In this document: piece after piece, positions 1-11,217 of the stretch
How the letters are laid out: the number at the start of each line of letters is the position of its first letter
Numbering within the stretch: position 1 is the first letter of the stretch
NCBI GenBank assembly: GCA_964006375.1
Contig: OZ023263.1
Location: 139,820,636-139,884,635 of the forward strand
Source of the DNA: Tillus elongatus
Taxonomy: Eukaryota > Arthropoda > Insecta > Coleoptera > Cleridae
DNA length: 64,000 nt
Direction of reading: 5' to 3'
The notes under the pieces: model-generated
The model's database searches: none
What the model was told of the DNA's origin: nothing
Seen by the model: the letters and a program-made list of their open reading frames with translations, nothing else
Program-made: the position numbers and the translations under genes

Positions 1-707
1 AATTAAAAATACTGAAAAAAAATTAAACAGAGAAAATGCACAGAGCATAAGAGAATTAATTAAACACGAGGCGGTTAGTTACAAGGTCAGTAACTGTTAA
101 ACCTACAAAACCAAACAAATTTGCAAAGACATTAACAATTAAAAAATTTAATGCTCAAATATTTTTTTCCAGTGGCATGCGTATAAATTTACAGTTTTTC
201 TCAAATATTCTGCTTAAAATCAAACTGAAATTGTACAGGACATTTAGGTACCACTCATTTTTAGTATATACTAGTAACTCGCATTTTACGACTATCGAGG
301 TATATTTTAATTCCTCCTTGATTTCTCCTCTGTCTAGCATCTAAGTGTCCCACGTTTTAAATTTAATTATCTATTAAGTATTTCAACATTTGGAAAGAAT
401 TTACAGTTACTGTTAATTTTTAAAATATTAACGACTTTGCTCAATATGTATATGAATATCTGAATAATCATGAATAGCTCCTATTTGAAATTGCGTTGGA
501 AATGGCATAAACCTCGCAAACTGGGTTGGCATTGCTTTCCTCGTTAAAAGTCTATCGACCGTTACAGAAACAAAACTATTTTGAGCATCCAACAATTTTA
601 GAGCATCCAATTATCTCCTAGAATAAGCTTAATTAATTGCAACTTTAAAAAGGCGATGTAAGTATATGAAAGTCGCCATCTTGTTACTGCGATGTCGGCA
701 TGCATGT
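1..707. other. AT-rich stretch with no supported gene
   Basis: Short open frames occur on both strands but none shows a recognisable domain or plausible codon structure. I see no terminal repeats or RNA gene here. Intergenic or old repeat DNA. Confidence 0.5.
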
Positions 708-1235
<528 letters not shown>

Positions 1236-1734
1236 AAAACGTCAAAGTTACGATTTAAAACGCCAAAATCGGCAACATTTATGCAAATAACTTGAATCTA
1301 ATACGGGCTATGGAAATCAAATGTCTCAAGAAGGATGTTTTATAAACCCTGAAGTCTTAGTTTCAGCCGTCATTGTCCTTCATTTTACTAAAATGTTTCC
1401 AGAAAATTCATTTCAAATAGACCCTTTCTCTGATGCTTGGCAGTAGTCTTAGCTATAGAGTTTATCGTTTAATGGTATATAATTTTTGTCGAATTTTCCT
1501 AAAAAATCAATAAAGCTCAATATATCCGTTATTATACAAGATATGAAAAAAATTTGTATATATTAATTATAGGCTGTCTTGAGCTACATCTTAAAAAAAT
1601 ATTTCTACAATCACAGGGTGGCCCATAAGTCGTTGGTGATACAAATTTTCTTTTTTTTAATCAAACACGCCTTATGTTATTGCATTTTTGCATTTTCCAT
1701 CGAAATATAATGCATGTTTGTATGAAAATAAATT
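1236..1734. other. No gene seen
   Basis: AT-rich sequence just downstream of repeat copy 1; its first part may be the decayed tail of that element. A short phrase near 1618 (gggtggcccataag) is reminiscent of a transposon end, but no partner end was found. Confidence 0.4.
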
Positions 1735-2048
1735 CTGGATGCAGCAAGTGCGTTATGGTAGCGAATTTTGATCAAATGGTTCATATTTAAATAGCCCAAT
1801 TTGCTATTAACCTATAAGGTTGACCAAGAAACGAGTTTTTCCGAGAACACTTTAAGTTTACTTTCGGAAATTTTTGTACATTTTCACACAATAAAGTTAT
1901 TTTTATGAAACATGGCAGATTGTTTTTACTATATATGTTATACTGGTAACCAAAATTGATGCCTGCTTTCTTAAAAAGAAAACACACATATTTGCAATAA
2001 AAACATTTTAATGAAAATTCACTACCATAACGCACTTGCTGCGTCCAG
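1735..2048. mobile_element. MITE-like element with terminal inverted repeats
   Basis: The 314-bp segment is flanked by inverted repeats. The left end reads CTGGATGCAGCAAGTGCG and continues ttatggtag. The right end is its near-perfect complement, finishing CGCACTTGCTGCGTCCAG. The inverted match runs about 40 bp with a few mismatches. There is no coding capacity. The same terminus recurs, in either orientation, at about 5575, 38548 and 54041. No clear target duplication is visible, so the superfamily is undetermined. Confidence 0.7.
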
Positions 2049-2730
2049 AGTTTTTATTAATGACCTCATTTAGTAGATTTTTGTGAGATTTTAAAATTAA
2101 TTTCTCACGGATACATCTGAAAATAAGATCCAGAAAACAAACAACTCTTTTCGCGAAGTTACGTTTACATGGACACGTCCCTCGCGACACAAATATTTTT
2201 GTACATGGGTTCTTTAAAGACTTATAAATCAGTTGTTACAATATTCAAGATTACACTTAATTCGGTTTAAAATTTTTAACGTTGATTTGACCTGACTGAC
2301 ACAATTTATTAAGTTTTCATTAACAATACACACAAAGTTCTCTTTAATACTTCGAGTATTATTGTACTAAGATGGCCTCAGTAAAAACATGCCAGATACA
2401 ACAGATGCTGCCGCAATAAAATATCTTGTAATTAAACGTGTTTTCGATTTTAAATTTAGGAGCCTTTATTCCTGCTATATGAAAATTAAATATTTCTAAC
2501 TTGTTTTGTATTTAGACGATTACAATCAAATAAATATTTATCTTTTTGAAGTCTTGATTGGTGTTGATTCTCTATTGTTTCTGCACCATATACAATATGC
2601 TATGGTGGAGTTTATATAATATTGTATAAATATTCTATAATTGTATTATTGTGTGTGAATGTGTGAGAGTGTGACGTGTTCTTGATATCTGCAGAGATAA
2701 AATTGTTTCATTACATCGCAACAGCCAATT
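2049..2730. other. No gene seen
   Basis: AT-rich DNA between the MITE and the start of duplicated arm A. No domain, RNA gene or structured repeat was recognised. Confidence 0.45.
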
Positions 2731-3303
2731 AATTAATGTGTCCTGTGCTTATGAGATCTAAATTGACAGCACAAAAGAAGCTTTGTTGATCAAATAAACT
2801 CAATACAGTAAAAATTGCCATGCACTGATGCTAAAGGTTTTATGTTCAAAATAATCCATATAACAACAGAGTGAGCTAATGGAAATGTGCAATACCCTTT
2901 AAAGATTTAATCTGCTTATCTACGTTATATTAGTTCTAACATAATCACGTGCAAACCACATCATCGTAGGTAGAAAGTTCCGGCTTAGAAAAATTATCTA
3001 CCGCATTATTATTTAATGCATGTATTAATTTAAGCCAACCGCAGCGGTACGTTTAGATAAAATAATTTTTATAAGAAACTTTTATGATCTCCCTTCTTTT
3101 TATGACAACCAGGAAGTATAAAATAAATGTCACATAATTTTTACAATTCTGAATAAAATAAAATTTTATAACTATAAAATATAGCGGTACTAACATATAT
3201 ATTCCTCAAACTTCATGCAGTTTTAGATTTTCACAGTAGTGTAGCCTTATATCCAAAATAATTTCGGTATCTACCTATACCTATCACATGGAAATACAAT
3301 CTG

Positions 3304-3305
<2 letters not shown>

Positions 3306-3386
<81 letters not shown>
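3306..3386. repeat. (TA)n microsatellite
   Basis: About 80 bp of TA; the equivalent tract in A' (36143-36355) is much longer, so this locus is unstable. Confidence 0.95.
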
Positions 3387-3388
<2 letters not shown>

Positions 3389-3769
3389 TTGGAAGCCGAA
3401 AACAAAACGATTAGACGACCAGCCAAATTGCAATAGTGCTAGCTGATTTTTTGGTTTCGTTTTATTAAATCGAAAAACTGCTTTACTATTAGTTTAGCAA
3501 AATTCCTAATAAAGTATGTTTTGTGATGAGCTTAAAAAGCTGAATATTAGCTCTCCTGTATTATTCTTACAATCACGTGTTTTAAAATGTGGGCTAATCA
3601 TAATTAACCAAATTGTTACCGCCTATATTATTAGATTAATTGGGTACATATTCCGACACATTATCCAGTATTACTCAAAATGTCTGAAGTCAAAAGGACT
3701 GGGTTGGATTTTCAGTAGAGAACAATTATCTTTGAGTACATACTGTAACATTACCATCAACTAAGGTTG
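3387..3769. other. No gene seen in arm A interval
   Basis: A weak open frame of 82 codons starts at 3516 but has no recognisable domain. In copy A' the equivalent frame is interrupted earlier, which argues against coding. Confidence 0.45.
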
Positions 3770-4640
3770 TGGCTACATACAGACTAGGAGACTACATCTC
3801 TGGCTTCACTGCTGGGTTTGGTTTCTGTAAGTGAAGGACGTAGCCAGCGCAACTAGAACAAGAGGCCCTTCTCAATTCTAGATGTTCTAGGTTGTTCTTC
3901 AACTTTTATGTAACCGGTTTCGTTGCTCTTGGCAGCATCCTCAGACAGATAAAAATTGAATCAACACGAAATCATGACAACCACAAATAATGGTATGTTG
4001 TTATGTTATCATGTTTTGATCTAAAATTCTTTAAAATTTAAAATTAAAATGAAACACAAATAACGGATGAGGTCTTCAAAATGTCTACGTGATGTCCGTT
4101 AATATTTAACAAAGATAGAACTAACGTATAACAGTAATAACAATAGTAACAGTTACAGCAATAAAATAATTCAACAATAACAGTAACAAAGCAGACTCCA
4201 TACAATGAAAATATCGACATACATCAATTCATTTTCGTATTACAACTTTTTTGGCCAAAATAATATTCAAATTTATTCTGTTTGTTTTATTTAATTAGAA
4301 AGAAAAATATCCAAGAAAGAGGAATTCACTAAATCAGTTTGCTCATTTAAAACAAGGTAGCTATTGTCGTGTGTGTGTTTTGATTTATAAAGTTTCAAAA
4401 AAGTCTAGTTTGCGCTTGTCTAAAAAAATGTTGCGGTTTTATGCGCTTATTTACTGTAGGTCTATGTTGGGTATCAATAATATGTTTCGCAAATGTAGAT
4501 TTGTCAGCGCGGTTATTTATTAATGCCGTGAAGGCAGAGAAGTAGTCTCCCAGTCTGTATGTAGTATGGACCACTTTCACCAAGTAAGGGCAACAACAAC
4601 AACCGTCAACGAATTTAAGGTTGTGGCATTGTGTTGGAGC
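3770..4640 (-). mobile_element. Decayed Penelope-like retroelement 3' region (tentative)
   Basis: On the minus strand 4583-4395 encodes a short peptide containing KSTFAKHIIDTQHRP. I recognise this as resembling the GIY-YIG endonuclease region of Penelope-like elements. Downstream on that strand, near 3950-3910, lies a phrase containing aacgaaaccggtt, of the kind often seen near Penelope-like termini. Reverse-transcriptase motifs are not visible, so at most a short 3' remnant survives. A near-identical copy is in A' (36740-37610). Assignment rests on recollection of family features, not a search. Confidence 0.35.
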
Positions 4641-5162
4641 AAGTTAAATGTCTGTACGTTTCACTCTCCGGAGGAGGCGTTAATATGTCGGGCCTGTATA
4701 CCATGTAATGTTTGATACGTCAGATATTCCTACCCTCCTTAAAGAAAGGAACTGGTTCCGCATAAATTTCCACGATGATGAGGTGAAACTTCTCCCTGGC
4801 GAAAGTGATTGGCCATAGTCGCGGAATCTGTGGGACGTTGAAGAACAAAATATAAACAAACAATTTGGTATGTATGGCGTTCAAAAATCATTAGCCATAA
4901 ATTTCGTCTGAATGTGAACAGCAAATATGTTTTGAGGACACCATCGATAGTGTTGTAAATAGTAAATATCTGATAAGTGAACGATCGTCTTTACAACGTT
5001 AATAACCTTATTGGGGCCCGAGATCAAAAATTTCTTCTGGTACATTACATAATGAACTTTAGTATTAATGTTTGTAGAGTGACGCTGTCTCGAATATTAA
5101 TCTACTATACATAATTAGCATGCCTTTACAACCTTACACGGAATGCGCGGATTCGTTTGGAA

Positions 5163-5163
<1 letters not shown>

Positions 5164-5229
<66 letters not shown>
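5164..5229. repeat. (TA)n microsatellite
   Basis: About 66 bp of TA in arm A; the equivalent in A' is at 38132-38204. Confidence 0.95.
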
Positions 5230-5231
<2 letters not shown>

Positions 5232-5574
5232 CTACAAAAGAAAAAAAATACAGAACTGATACTAAATTAACAGTATTACTATTAAAACAAACAATATCAT
5301 AAAGTTGAACTAAAAATCAAACATTGAAAGGGCAGGTGTTCATATCGACTCTGTACAATTAAATATGTCCACAGACCAGTGAACGCACTTACATGTGCAT
5401 ATTCTGTGTATATGTGAGTTCATCTTAACGATAATTCTAATGGACGACACAAAAATATATATGCATATGATTTTTATGATACAGATATATAGCATATAAA
5501 AGTAAAAATATAATGAACATACAATAAACTGGTCCTGTATATGGGTTAAAAGAGTTATAAAAAGTTCGGGACGC

Positions 5575-5905
5575 AGCAAGTGCGTTATGGTAGTGAATTT
5601 TCATTAAATGCTTCAAATTTGAATAACTCAATTTTCTATAAACTTATAAAGTTGAGTTTTGGTATGCGATAAGGTCTTTCCCAATGAAATATACGCATCA
5701 AATTTCATTAAAAAAGCGTTGTAATTTTTTGATAATTTTTTTTTTCGAAAGATAACTTAAAAAGTTTCCGGAAAACCTTGTCCAATTTTCCTGGGTAACG
5801 AACTTATCCAAGCCATTAATAAAATAAAGGTAACATATAAAAATCTAAACTGACACCGGATATGGGTCCTAGGAGTCCTAGTTCGCGTTAATTTGCAAAC
5901 ATTTT
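5575..5905 (-). mobile_element. Interspersed repeat copy with MITE terminus
   Basis: It begins with GGACGCAGCAAGTGCG (the same terminus as 1735-2048) and, read on the minus strand, ends with the ggatatgggtcctagg block seen in front of the TA tracts at 53310. No TA tract remains. This links the MITE terminus and the TA-centred repeat into one family. It is copied in A' at 38548-38880. Confidence 0.55.
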
Positions 5906-6632
5906 TGCAAAGTCTCACAATCGATACCTGTTTAATGTGAATTTTTTAAATAAAAAATCGCTAAAACGCATATCTGATTATATATTTTTTAATCTACGAC
6001 CGTTACCTGTGTACAGGCAAGCTATTTAATCAACATTTGCTAAAATCTTCTTATCCAAAGTATCCTTACTTTGGTGCTTTACAATAATTTCTGGTTTTAC
6101 TCAGATGCTTTTTGCTGCTCAGCGGAAATCAAATTACGGGTGCTGATAAATTTACAGAAAAGCATTAAACCCTTGCATTACAACAAAAAAATCGTAGAAA
6201 CGTCATTTGCAGAAACCGTAAATGAATCACAGAGCAATTAGGAGCAAAGTGAATATAAAAAGAAATCCGTTTTCGTGAAAGAAAACGGTATTTTCGTTTT
6301 CCTCTGCCAGCTGATTCAAAAAGACTCATTCTAAATCTTAATGTCTTTCAGTTTAAAGGGTTCATTCCAAAGCCTCACCTAATGTGGCTAATTTAATTGA
6401 TGCTTAGTTCCTGGTTGTTTATAGATAAATTTATTTTAAATTTGTGTGCTTTCAAATCTTTCACCATCACCATAATTCTTTGTGCTAATTCACGCGCATA
6501 CTGAAAATTATCAAACTTTATTTTATTTAAAACCTTCTGGTTTTGAAGTTGTAAACCAAGGCTATTGTTTTGGCATTGTCGAAGTCTATTTGTCTCACAT
6601 TAAAGACCGCGTAAGTCTTTCCGAACACACAC

Positions 6633-6637
<5 letters not shown>
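5906..6637. other. No gene seen in arm A interval
   Basis: AT-rich; no domain recognised in either strand. A short AC tract runs into the TA tract at the right edge. Confidence 0.4.

Positions 6638-6709
<72 letters not shown>
6638..6709. repeat. (TA)n microsatellite
   Basis: About 70 bp of TA preceded by a short AC run; longer in A' (39612-39730). Confidence 0.95.
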
Positions 6710-6715
<6 letters not shown>

Positions 6716-6938
6716 TTAGAGAGAATGTCTGTAGAGTAGACGTGATTTTAGTTGGTCTGCTTCTCCGCTAAATCTGTGGTTTTCCTGTATTAAAATTGTC
6801 AAAAGATACACAGTATTGCACCTGAGGACATTGCTGTTTAGTGAGTGAAATTGTGATTAGTTTGTTGAACTAATACTGTAAGAAAATACGAATTGAAAGT
6901 GGACATTATTAATGTTGTTGATTTTTATTCTGCAAAAT

Positions 6939-7593
6939 ATGTCAGTCACAAGAACCATGGGAACCGATATCGAGATCGCAATAAAAAATTATCTTGATGA
7001 TAATGAATTTTTGACTGGCATTGCAACGAAGGTAGCAGACCGGGTACCGCAAAAACTATTATCGAAATTTAAAGATATTGATAACAAGATTGCAGTGTTT
7101 GAAACCTGTGTCAGTGACCTCGTATGAATCAGCTACTGACAGAGAAACTGGACTTCATAGAGCAACGGTCCAAACTTTCTTGTGTGCGTATCTACGGAAT
7201 ACCGGAGGAAAAGGATGAAAACCCTTTTCAGGTTGTACAAGATTTATTAACTAATAAACTATAAATTAACATCGCATTAGATATGATAAGAGTCCAGCTA
7301 TCGCATTAAATCCAGCAGTATTTCGAAATCTCCCTGTTTGTACGTAAAATTTGCAAATTCAACTCTGTATTGGCGGCTAGGAGACAATTAAAAGGTTCAA
7401 AAATCAGATGAGCTGAAGATCTGACTAGGAACAGATGCAAACTATTAGAATTTGCGAAAGGAAAGTTGGGTTGGAGAAAGGTCTGGTCAGCGGGCGGTGC
7501 TGTGTTTATTTAGGTGAGAAAAGGTAAACTTAAGGTGAATAATGTAGGAGACGTGATTACTACAATCGAGGGTATGGCTGGAGTTGCAGAATA
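6939..7593 (+). pseudogene. Non-LTR retrotransposon ORF1 remnant (coiled-coil/RRM type)
   Basis: From ATG at 6939 the frame gives an amphipathic segment with hydrophobic heptads. After an in-frame stop near 7125 it continues with a phrase containing SCVRIYGIPEEKDENPF, then ARRQLKGSKI and EDLTRNRCKLLEFAKGKLG in order. That succession is what I expect of L1/CR1-type ORF1 proteins (coiled coil, RRM-like fold, C-terminal domain), nucleic-acid chaperones of LINE RNPs. Several stops show it is dead. No ORF2 follows. The copy in A' (39943-40598) shares the lesions, so decay preceded the segmental duplication. Confidence 0.6.
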
Positions 7594-7651
7594 GCTTTGG
7601 CAATAATAATTTGCGAGAGTTCTCAGATAGCTATCAGATAGATAACAATTT

Positions 7652-8080
7652 AAATTGTTAGTTAGTTGTATACTGTCTCTATTTTTAACACTCTGTGTTA
7701 TTTGGAGCGGGCGTGACAACATAGTACTTGGTTCCGAACTAGGTGGCGACACGTTCACCACTCACTTAGTGTTTTAAGACTGGCTATACGATAGCCGTAT
7801 TATTTTTGGTGCATTTTTGATACAATTAGTATGCCGTACTGAAGAGCTCTAATGAGAGCGAAACCGGTCTACGGTTCTAATTGTTGCGAGAATGCATCTA
7901 GTCTTACATACTTTGTCCCTATATTGGGGTAGAAATGGGCCAGGGCTAACAATTTTTTAAATTGTTAGTTAGTTGTATACTGTCTCTATTTTTAACACTC
8001 TGTGTTATTTGGAGCGGGCGTGACAACATAGTACTTGGTTCCGAACTAGGTGGCGACACGTTCACCACTCACTTAGTGTT
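7652..8080. repeat. Pair of 122-bp direct repeats flanking 185 bp
   Basis: Two direct copies (7652-7773 and 7959-8080) begin aaattgttagttagttg and end cacttagtgtt. The spacer holds a phrase agcgaaaccggtctacgg. The layout resembles a miniature terminal-repeat retroelement or the repeats of a Penelope-like element. No coding capacity is seen. The same structure is at 40656-41084. Confidence 0.6.
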
Positions 8081-8305
8081 ATAAATACTTATACTAGAGC
8101 CGTCTGACAGAAGAAAATGCTTTAAACCAGCGTACTCCTACATTATAACTTAAATGCCCACGGTGCTGGACAAGTCTGGACATAGAGAAAAAGGAAAAGC
8201 TGTTTTAGTTTGTCTTGCGCCTTGCACACTTAGGCAGGGTATTCGAATTAGCAACTTGAGTTGTTTTTCCACAATTGTTTGTAATAACTTTTAAAGTACG
8301 CACAC

Positions 8306-8311
8306 TTTATA
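8306..8311. other. Target site duplication of MAV2, left copy
   Basis: tttata directly precedes the AGTAGG terminus; the identical hexamer follows the right terminus at 33695-33700. The unoccupied site is at 41310-41315. Six base pairs is the expected length for Maverick/Polinton integrases. Confidence 0.9.
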
Positions 8312-8341
8312 AGTAGGTAATGGGACACTTTGAGCAGACAG

Positions 8342-8646
8342 TGACGTCACAGGAAGTGACGTCACGGCGCCGGCGCCACGCCCTGGCGCCTAGCCACGCC
8401 CTGGCCCCGGCGCCTGCCCCGGGCCCGGCGCCTAGCCACGCCCCGGCGCCTAGCCCCGGCGCCGGCGCCCAGCCACGCCCTGGGCCAGACAGTCACATCC
8501 GTGTTATTCCTAAGGTCATTGACCTGTCTTTGGCCAGCCAGTGACGTCACATGACTTGTGCCAGACAATCACATCCAGACAGTCACATTTACATTTAGCC
8601 GTGTTATTCCTAAGGCCATTGACCTGTCTAGGAAACTGTGACGTCA
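8342..8646. promoter_or_regulatory. TGACGTCA palindrome cluster and GC-rich block at MAV2 terminus
   Basis: TGACGTCA occurs at 8342, 8357, 8542 and 8639. Between 8366 and 8483 lies a GC-rich array built from ccacgcc and ggcgcc units, in sharp contrast to the AT-rich surroundings. TGACGTCA is the consensus CRE/ATF (bZIP) site. The mirror in the right arm has five sites (33270, 33367, 33457, 33642, 33657). Direct observation: the palindromes. Inference: host bZIP binding that serves transcription or replication at the ends. Confidence 0.6.
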
Positions 8647-8733
8647 CACGACTTGGGCCAGACAGTCACATGCAAACATTTCAAAAGTGTCTAACCTATT
8701 ACTTCAAATTATTATATTTTGAAAAAAACCATT

Positions 8734-8808
8734 TGGAGCAGGTGAGTTTCGAACCCGGGGCATTCAGATGGGGAGGCAACGATGCTACCCGTTAAGCTAA
8801 GCAGACGC
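8734..8808 (-). other. tRNA-like Pol III promoter segment in left TIR
   Basis: On the minus strand it reads as a tRNA-like sequence with an A-box-like tagcttaacgggtagc and a B-box-like gggttcgaaactc at about the right spacing. The T stem and acceptor stem do not pair properly in my folding by eye, so it looks like a degenerate tRNA or tRNA-derived promoter rather than a functional tRNA gene. Confidence 0.45.
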
Positions 8809-8889
8809 TTGTTAATTTATTGTTTTAGGTTGGTATATATATATACGACTACAAACAAACCATACATGTAACATAATTAAAGTTTATTA

Positions 8890-9231
8890 TTAGACAAATG
8901 GATGATTTACAAAAATAATGTTTAATATTAGAGGCTGCTGAACCAAAACGGAGGAAAATGGCGGAATGAAAGATGGAAGCCTGTGATACCTTAAGCTGAC
9001 ATTATAAAAATGGCGGGCTTTCGTTGATAAAGATGGTGCAAGGATGGATGAAGACTTATTTAAAGATACGTCACTCCAACCTAGCCGACAAATGAGAGTG
9101 TAGACATAAGACATAATAATTAATATGTTTAATATTAGACAGACTAGAACGTCACAATTGTTATATGGGTAGGTTCTAAAAATAACACACAGAGGTCGCT
9201 GGCAAAACAAAAGAAGGAAGTTCAGAAACAA
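8890..9231 (-). CDS. Uncharacterised 113-codon frame in TIR (doubtful)
   Basis: An open frame with an N-terminal hydrophobic stretch lies inside the left TIR; the right arm encodes the same frame at 32686-33009, ending slightly earlier. No domain is recognised and its composition could arise by chance. The only point in favour is that it stays open in both arms, but the arms are near-identical anyway. Low confidence as a gene. Confidence 0.15.
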   Translation of the reverse strand: MFLNFLLLFCQRPLCVIFRTYPYNNCDVLVCLILNILIIMSYVYTLICRLGWSDVSLNKSSSILAPSLSTKARHFYNVSLRYHRLPSFIPPFSSVLVQQPLILNIIFVNHPFV

Positions 9232-9250
9232 AAATAGACAACAGGTTCAA

Positions 9251-9990
9251 CCGTGAGATGTACGATGGAACCAATACATGCACGGTGTTAAGGAGGCCAA
9301 ATCAAATTGGAATATACAATAAAATGGCCACTTCCGGTCTAAACTTTAAATCCTTGTATCTTTTCAACGACAAGTGATAGAAATGAACCGACTTTAAAAA
9401 TATATCGTTTCGTAACAAGGTCTACAAGAAACCGAGATAAAAAACTTTAAACCCTTATCGCGGAAGATCCGTGAGATGTACGCTGGAACCAACACATGCA
9501 CGGTGTTAAGGAGGCCAAATCAAATTGGAATATACAATAAAATGACCACTTCCGGTCTAAACTTTAAATCCTTGTATCTTTTCAACGACAAGTGATAGAA
9601 ATGAACTAACTTCAAAAATGTATGTTTCATAACAAGGTCTACAAGAAAATGAGATAAAAAACTTTAAACCCTTATCGCGGAAGATCCGTGAGATGTACGA
9701 GAGAACCAACACATGCACGGTGTTAAGGAGGCCAAATCAAATTGGAATATACAATAAAATGGCCACTTCCGGTCTAAACTTTAAATCCTTGTATCTTTTC
9801 AACGACAAGTGATAGAAATGAACTGACTTCAAAAATATATCGTTTCGTAACAAGGTCTACAAGAAAATGAGATAAAAAACTTTAAACCCTTATCTCGGAA
9901 GATCCGTGAGATGTACGCTGGAACCAACACATGCACGGTGTTAAGGAGGCCAAATCAAATTGGAATATACAATAAAAATGTTACTTCCGG
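9251..9990. repeat. Tandem array of about 218-bp units in left TIR
   Basis: Units start with ccgtgagatgtac at about 9251, 9469, 9686 and 9904; the last is partial. Each holds the phrases cacatgcacggtgttaagg and cacttccggtctaaac. It is mirrored at 31928-32666. Iterated subterminal repeats are common in viral and Maverick termini; function is unknown. Confidence 0.9.
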
Positions 9991-10431
9991 TAGACACTTT
10001 CGGTATAGCCGTAGAGCTACATACATGTGTGACACCTCAAAATCATCGTCTAACAGAAGAAATATAATATTTAAGTAAGTCAGAACAAGCTGTGTTAACA
10101 CCTAAAACCAACACACTCTCTCTTAGACTTAATGAAGTTACTTTCAGAGAAAATTTCAACCATACCAGAAAGAACAGTATTAAATAGCGTATTGTTCATC
10201 AAGTGATGCGTGCTACAGACAAATTTTAGTACACCCTCTTAGACTTATTGAAGTTGACGGTACAGGCAGCTGTCAAGCGTAGGCAACGTCCACAAACTAT
10301 AATGAGTTTAATCTAAAGTGAATAGATATTTTTATTATTTGAATCCATTGAAGGCTAGGGTCTTATAAAACGTATATAAATTTAGTAGATATTATGGGTT
10401 ATTACAAATGGAAAGTTTATTCTGAATGATC

Positions 10432-10953
10432 GTTAAACAAACCTGAATTAGGTTTAAACAAAGACTGAACTTAAAATTTACATGTTGTATATATTTTTGT
10501 GTATGGTATAACAAAAGTTGGCAACAAGGCTTTAACACCTATATAAACGTAAGTATATTTAAAATATAACCTTTAGAAATGTTTTCCTATTCTTAAAAAT
10601 ATCCGTTAACGATTTTATAGCAGAATGTTTTTGTAAACATATCATTTCCTGTAAATGATTGCTGATTTACCAACATAATTTCCCCAGTATCGGAGAGTGA
10701 TATCGTTTCCTGCCGTTCTCAAGTTGTAAGCTTATTACGGTTTCCGGTGTAGTGCGGACAACGCCAGTAGAAAACCATAAAAATCTGTGCTTGTTTACCA
10801 TAAGACCACATGCATATTTAAGCAAATACAGAGATATGACACACCAAGCCATATAAATACATGCAAAACAAGTTACATATTAAGCTAATAGTGGGGTCCT
10901 CAAATTAAAACAAAGCTATTTTATTCCAGCGTCGGTACTCGTAACAATGTACT
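10432..10953. other. Upstream region of polB
   Basis: AT-rich sequence between the TIR and the polB promoter. A 61-codon minus-strand frame (10852-10667) has no recognised domain. Nothing else supported. Confidence 0.4.
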
Positions 10954-10983
10954 TATATAAGCTCGATCCTAGAAAAATTCAGT
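10954..10983 (+). promoter_or_regulatory. polB core promoter (TATA plus initiator)
   Basis: TATATAAGCTCG at 10954-10965, followed by TCAGT at 10979-10983, with a TATA-to-initiator distance of about 26 bp. TCAGT is the classic arthropod initiator. The same dodecamer precedes the small-gene locus at 26794, and a one-base variant is at 27279. The start codon lies about 235 bp downstream. Confidence 0.6.
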
Positions 10984-11217
10984 CCACCTTCGACCGTTAT
11001 TGTTAATACTGCCTAGTTTTGTGCCAGTTAAAATTGCCATCGTCCGTGTTGTGCCACGCTTTGATTGTAGTACCTAGTTAGAGCACCTTTAGCATCATCA
11101 GGTATCGTTTAGTGATTTTAACTGTACTTTTTGTAAGATAGTGTAAAAAACAATCATAGTTTTGAAAACATTCACTAATTTATAAACCTTTTAAGTGTTT
11201 CGCGCAGTTTTTCTAAA

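Larger units (their letters stand above)
2731..8311. repeat. Segmental duplication arm A (copy with MAV2)
   Basis: This block recurs in the same orientation at 35258-41315. Differences are scattered single bases, (TA)n lengths, and an extra 313-bp internal tandem copy in A'. It begins aattaatgtgtcctgtg and ends at the MAV2 target site. Its contents are mostly transposon relics, described separately: a Penelope-like fragment, a repeat with the MITE terminus, a LINE ORF1 and a pair of direct repeats. Together with arm B it forms one unit split by MAV2. It is either a true tandem duplication or two haplotypes placed end to end. Confidence 0.9.
8312..10431 (+). repeat. MAV2 left terminal inverted repeat
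   Basis: It matches the reverse complement of 31486-33694 almost base for base, apart from an extra copy of about 89 bp in the right arm and a few substitutions. In order it contains a TGACGTCA cluster with a GC-rich block, a tRNA-like Pol III promoter segment, a 113-codon frame without known domain (minus strand, 9231-8890), and about 3.4 tandem repeats of about 218 bp. Confidence 0.95.

Noticed and set aside
8320..8544. Pro/Ala-rich and Arg-rich frames in the GC block (both strands, both arms)
   Set aside because: They are products of the ccacgcc/ggcgcc repeat composition; no start context, domain or conservation beyond the repeat.
8734..8808. A functional tRNA gene
   Set aside because: A and B boxes are present, but acceptor and T stems do not pair convincingly by eye; kept only as a tRNA-like promoter segment.
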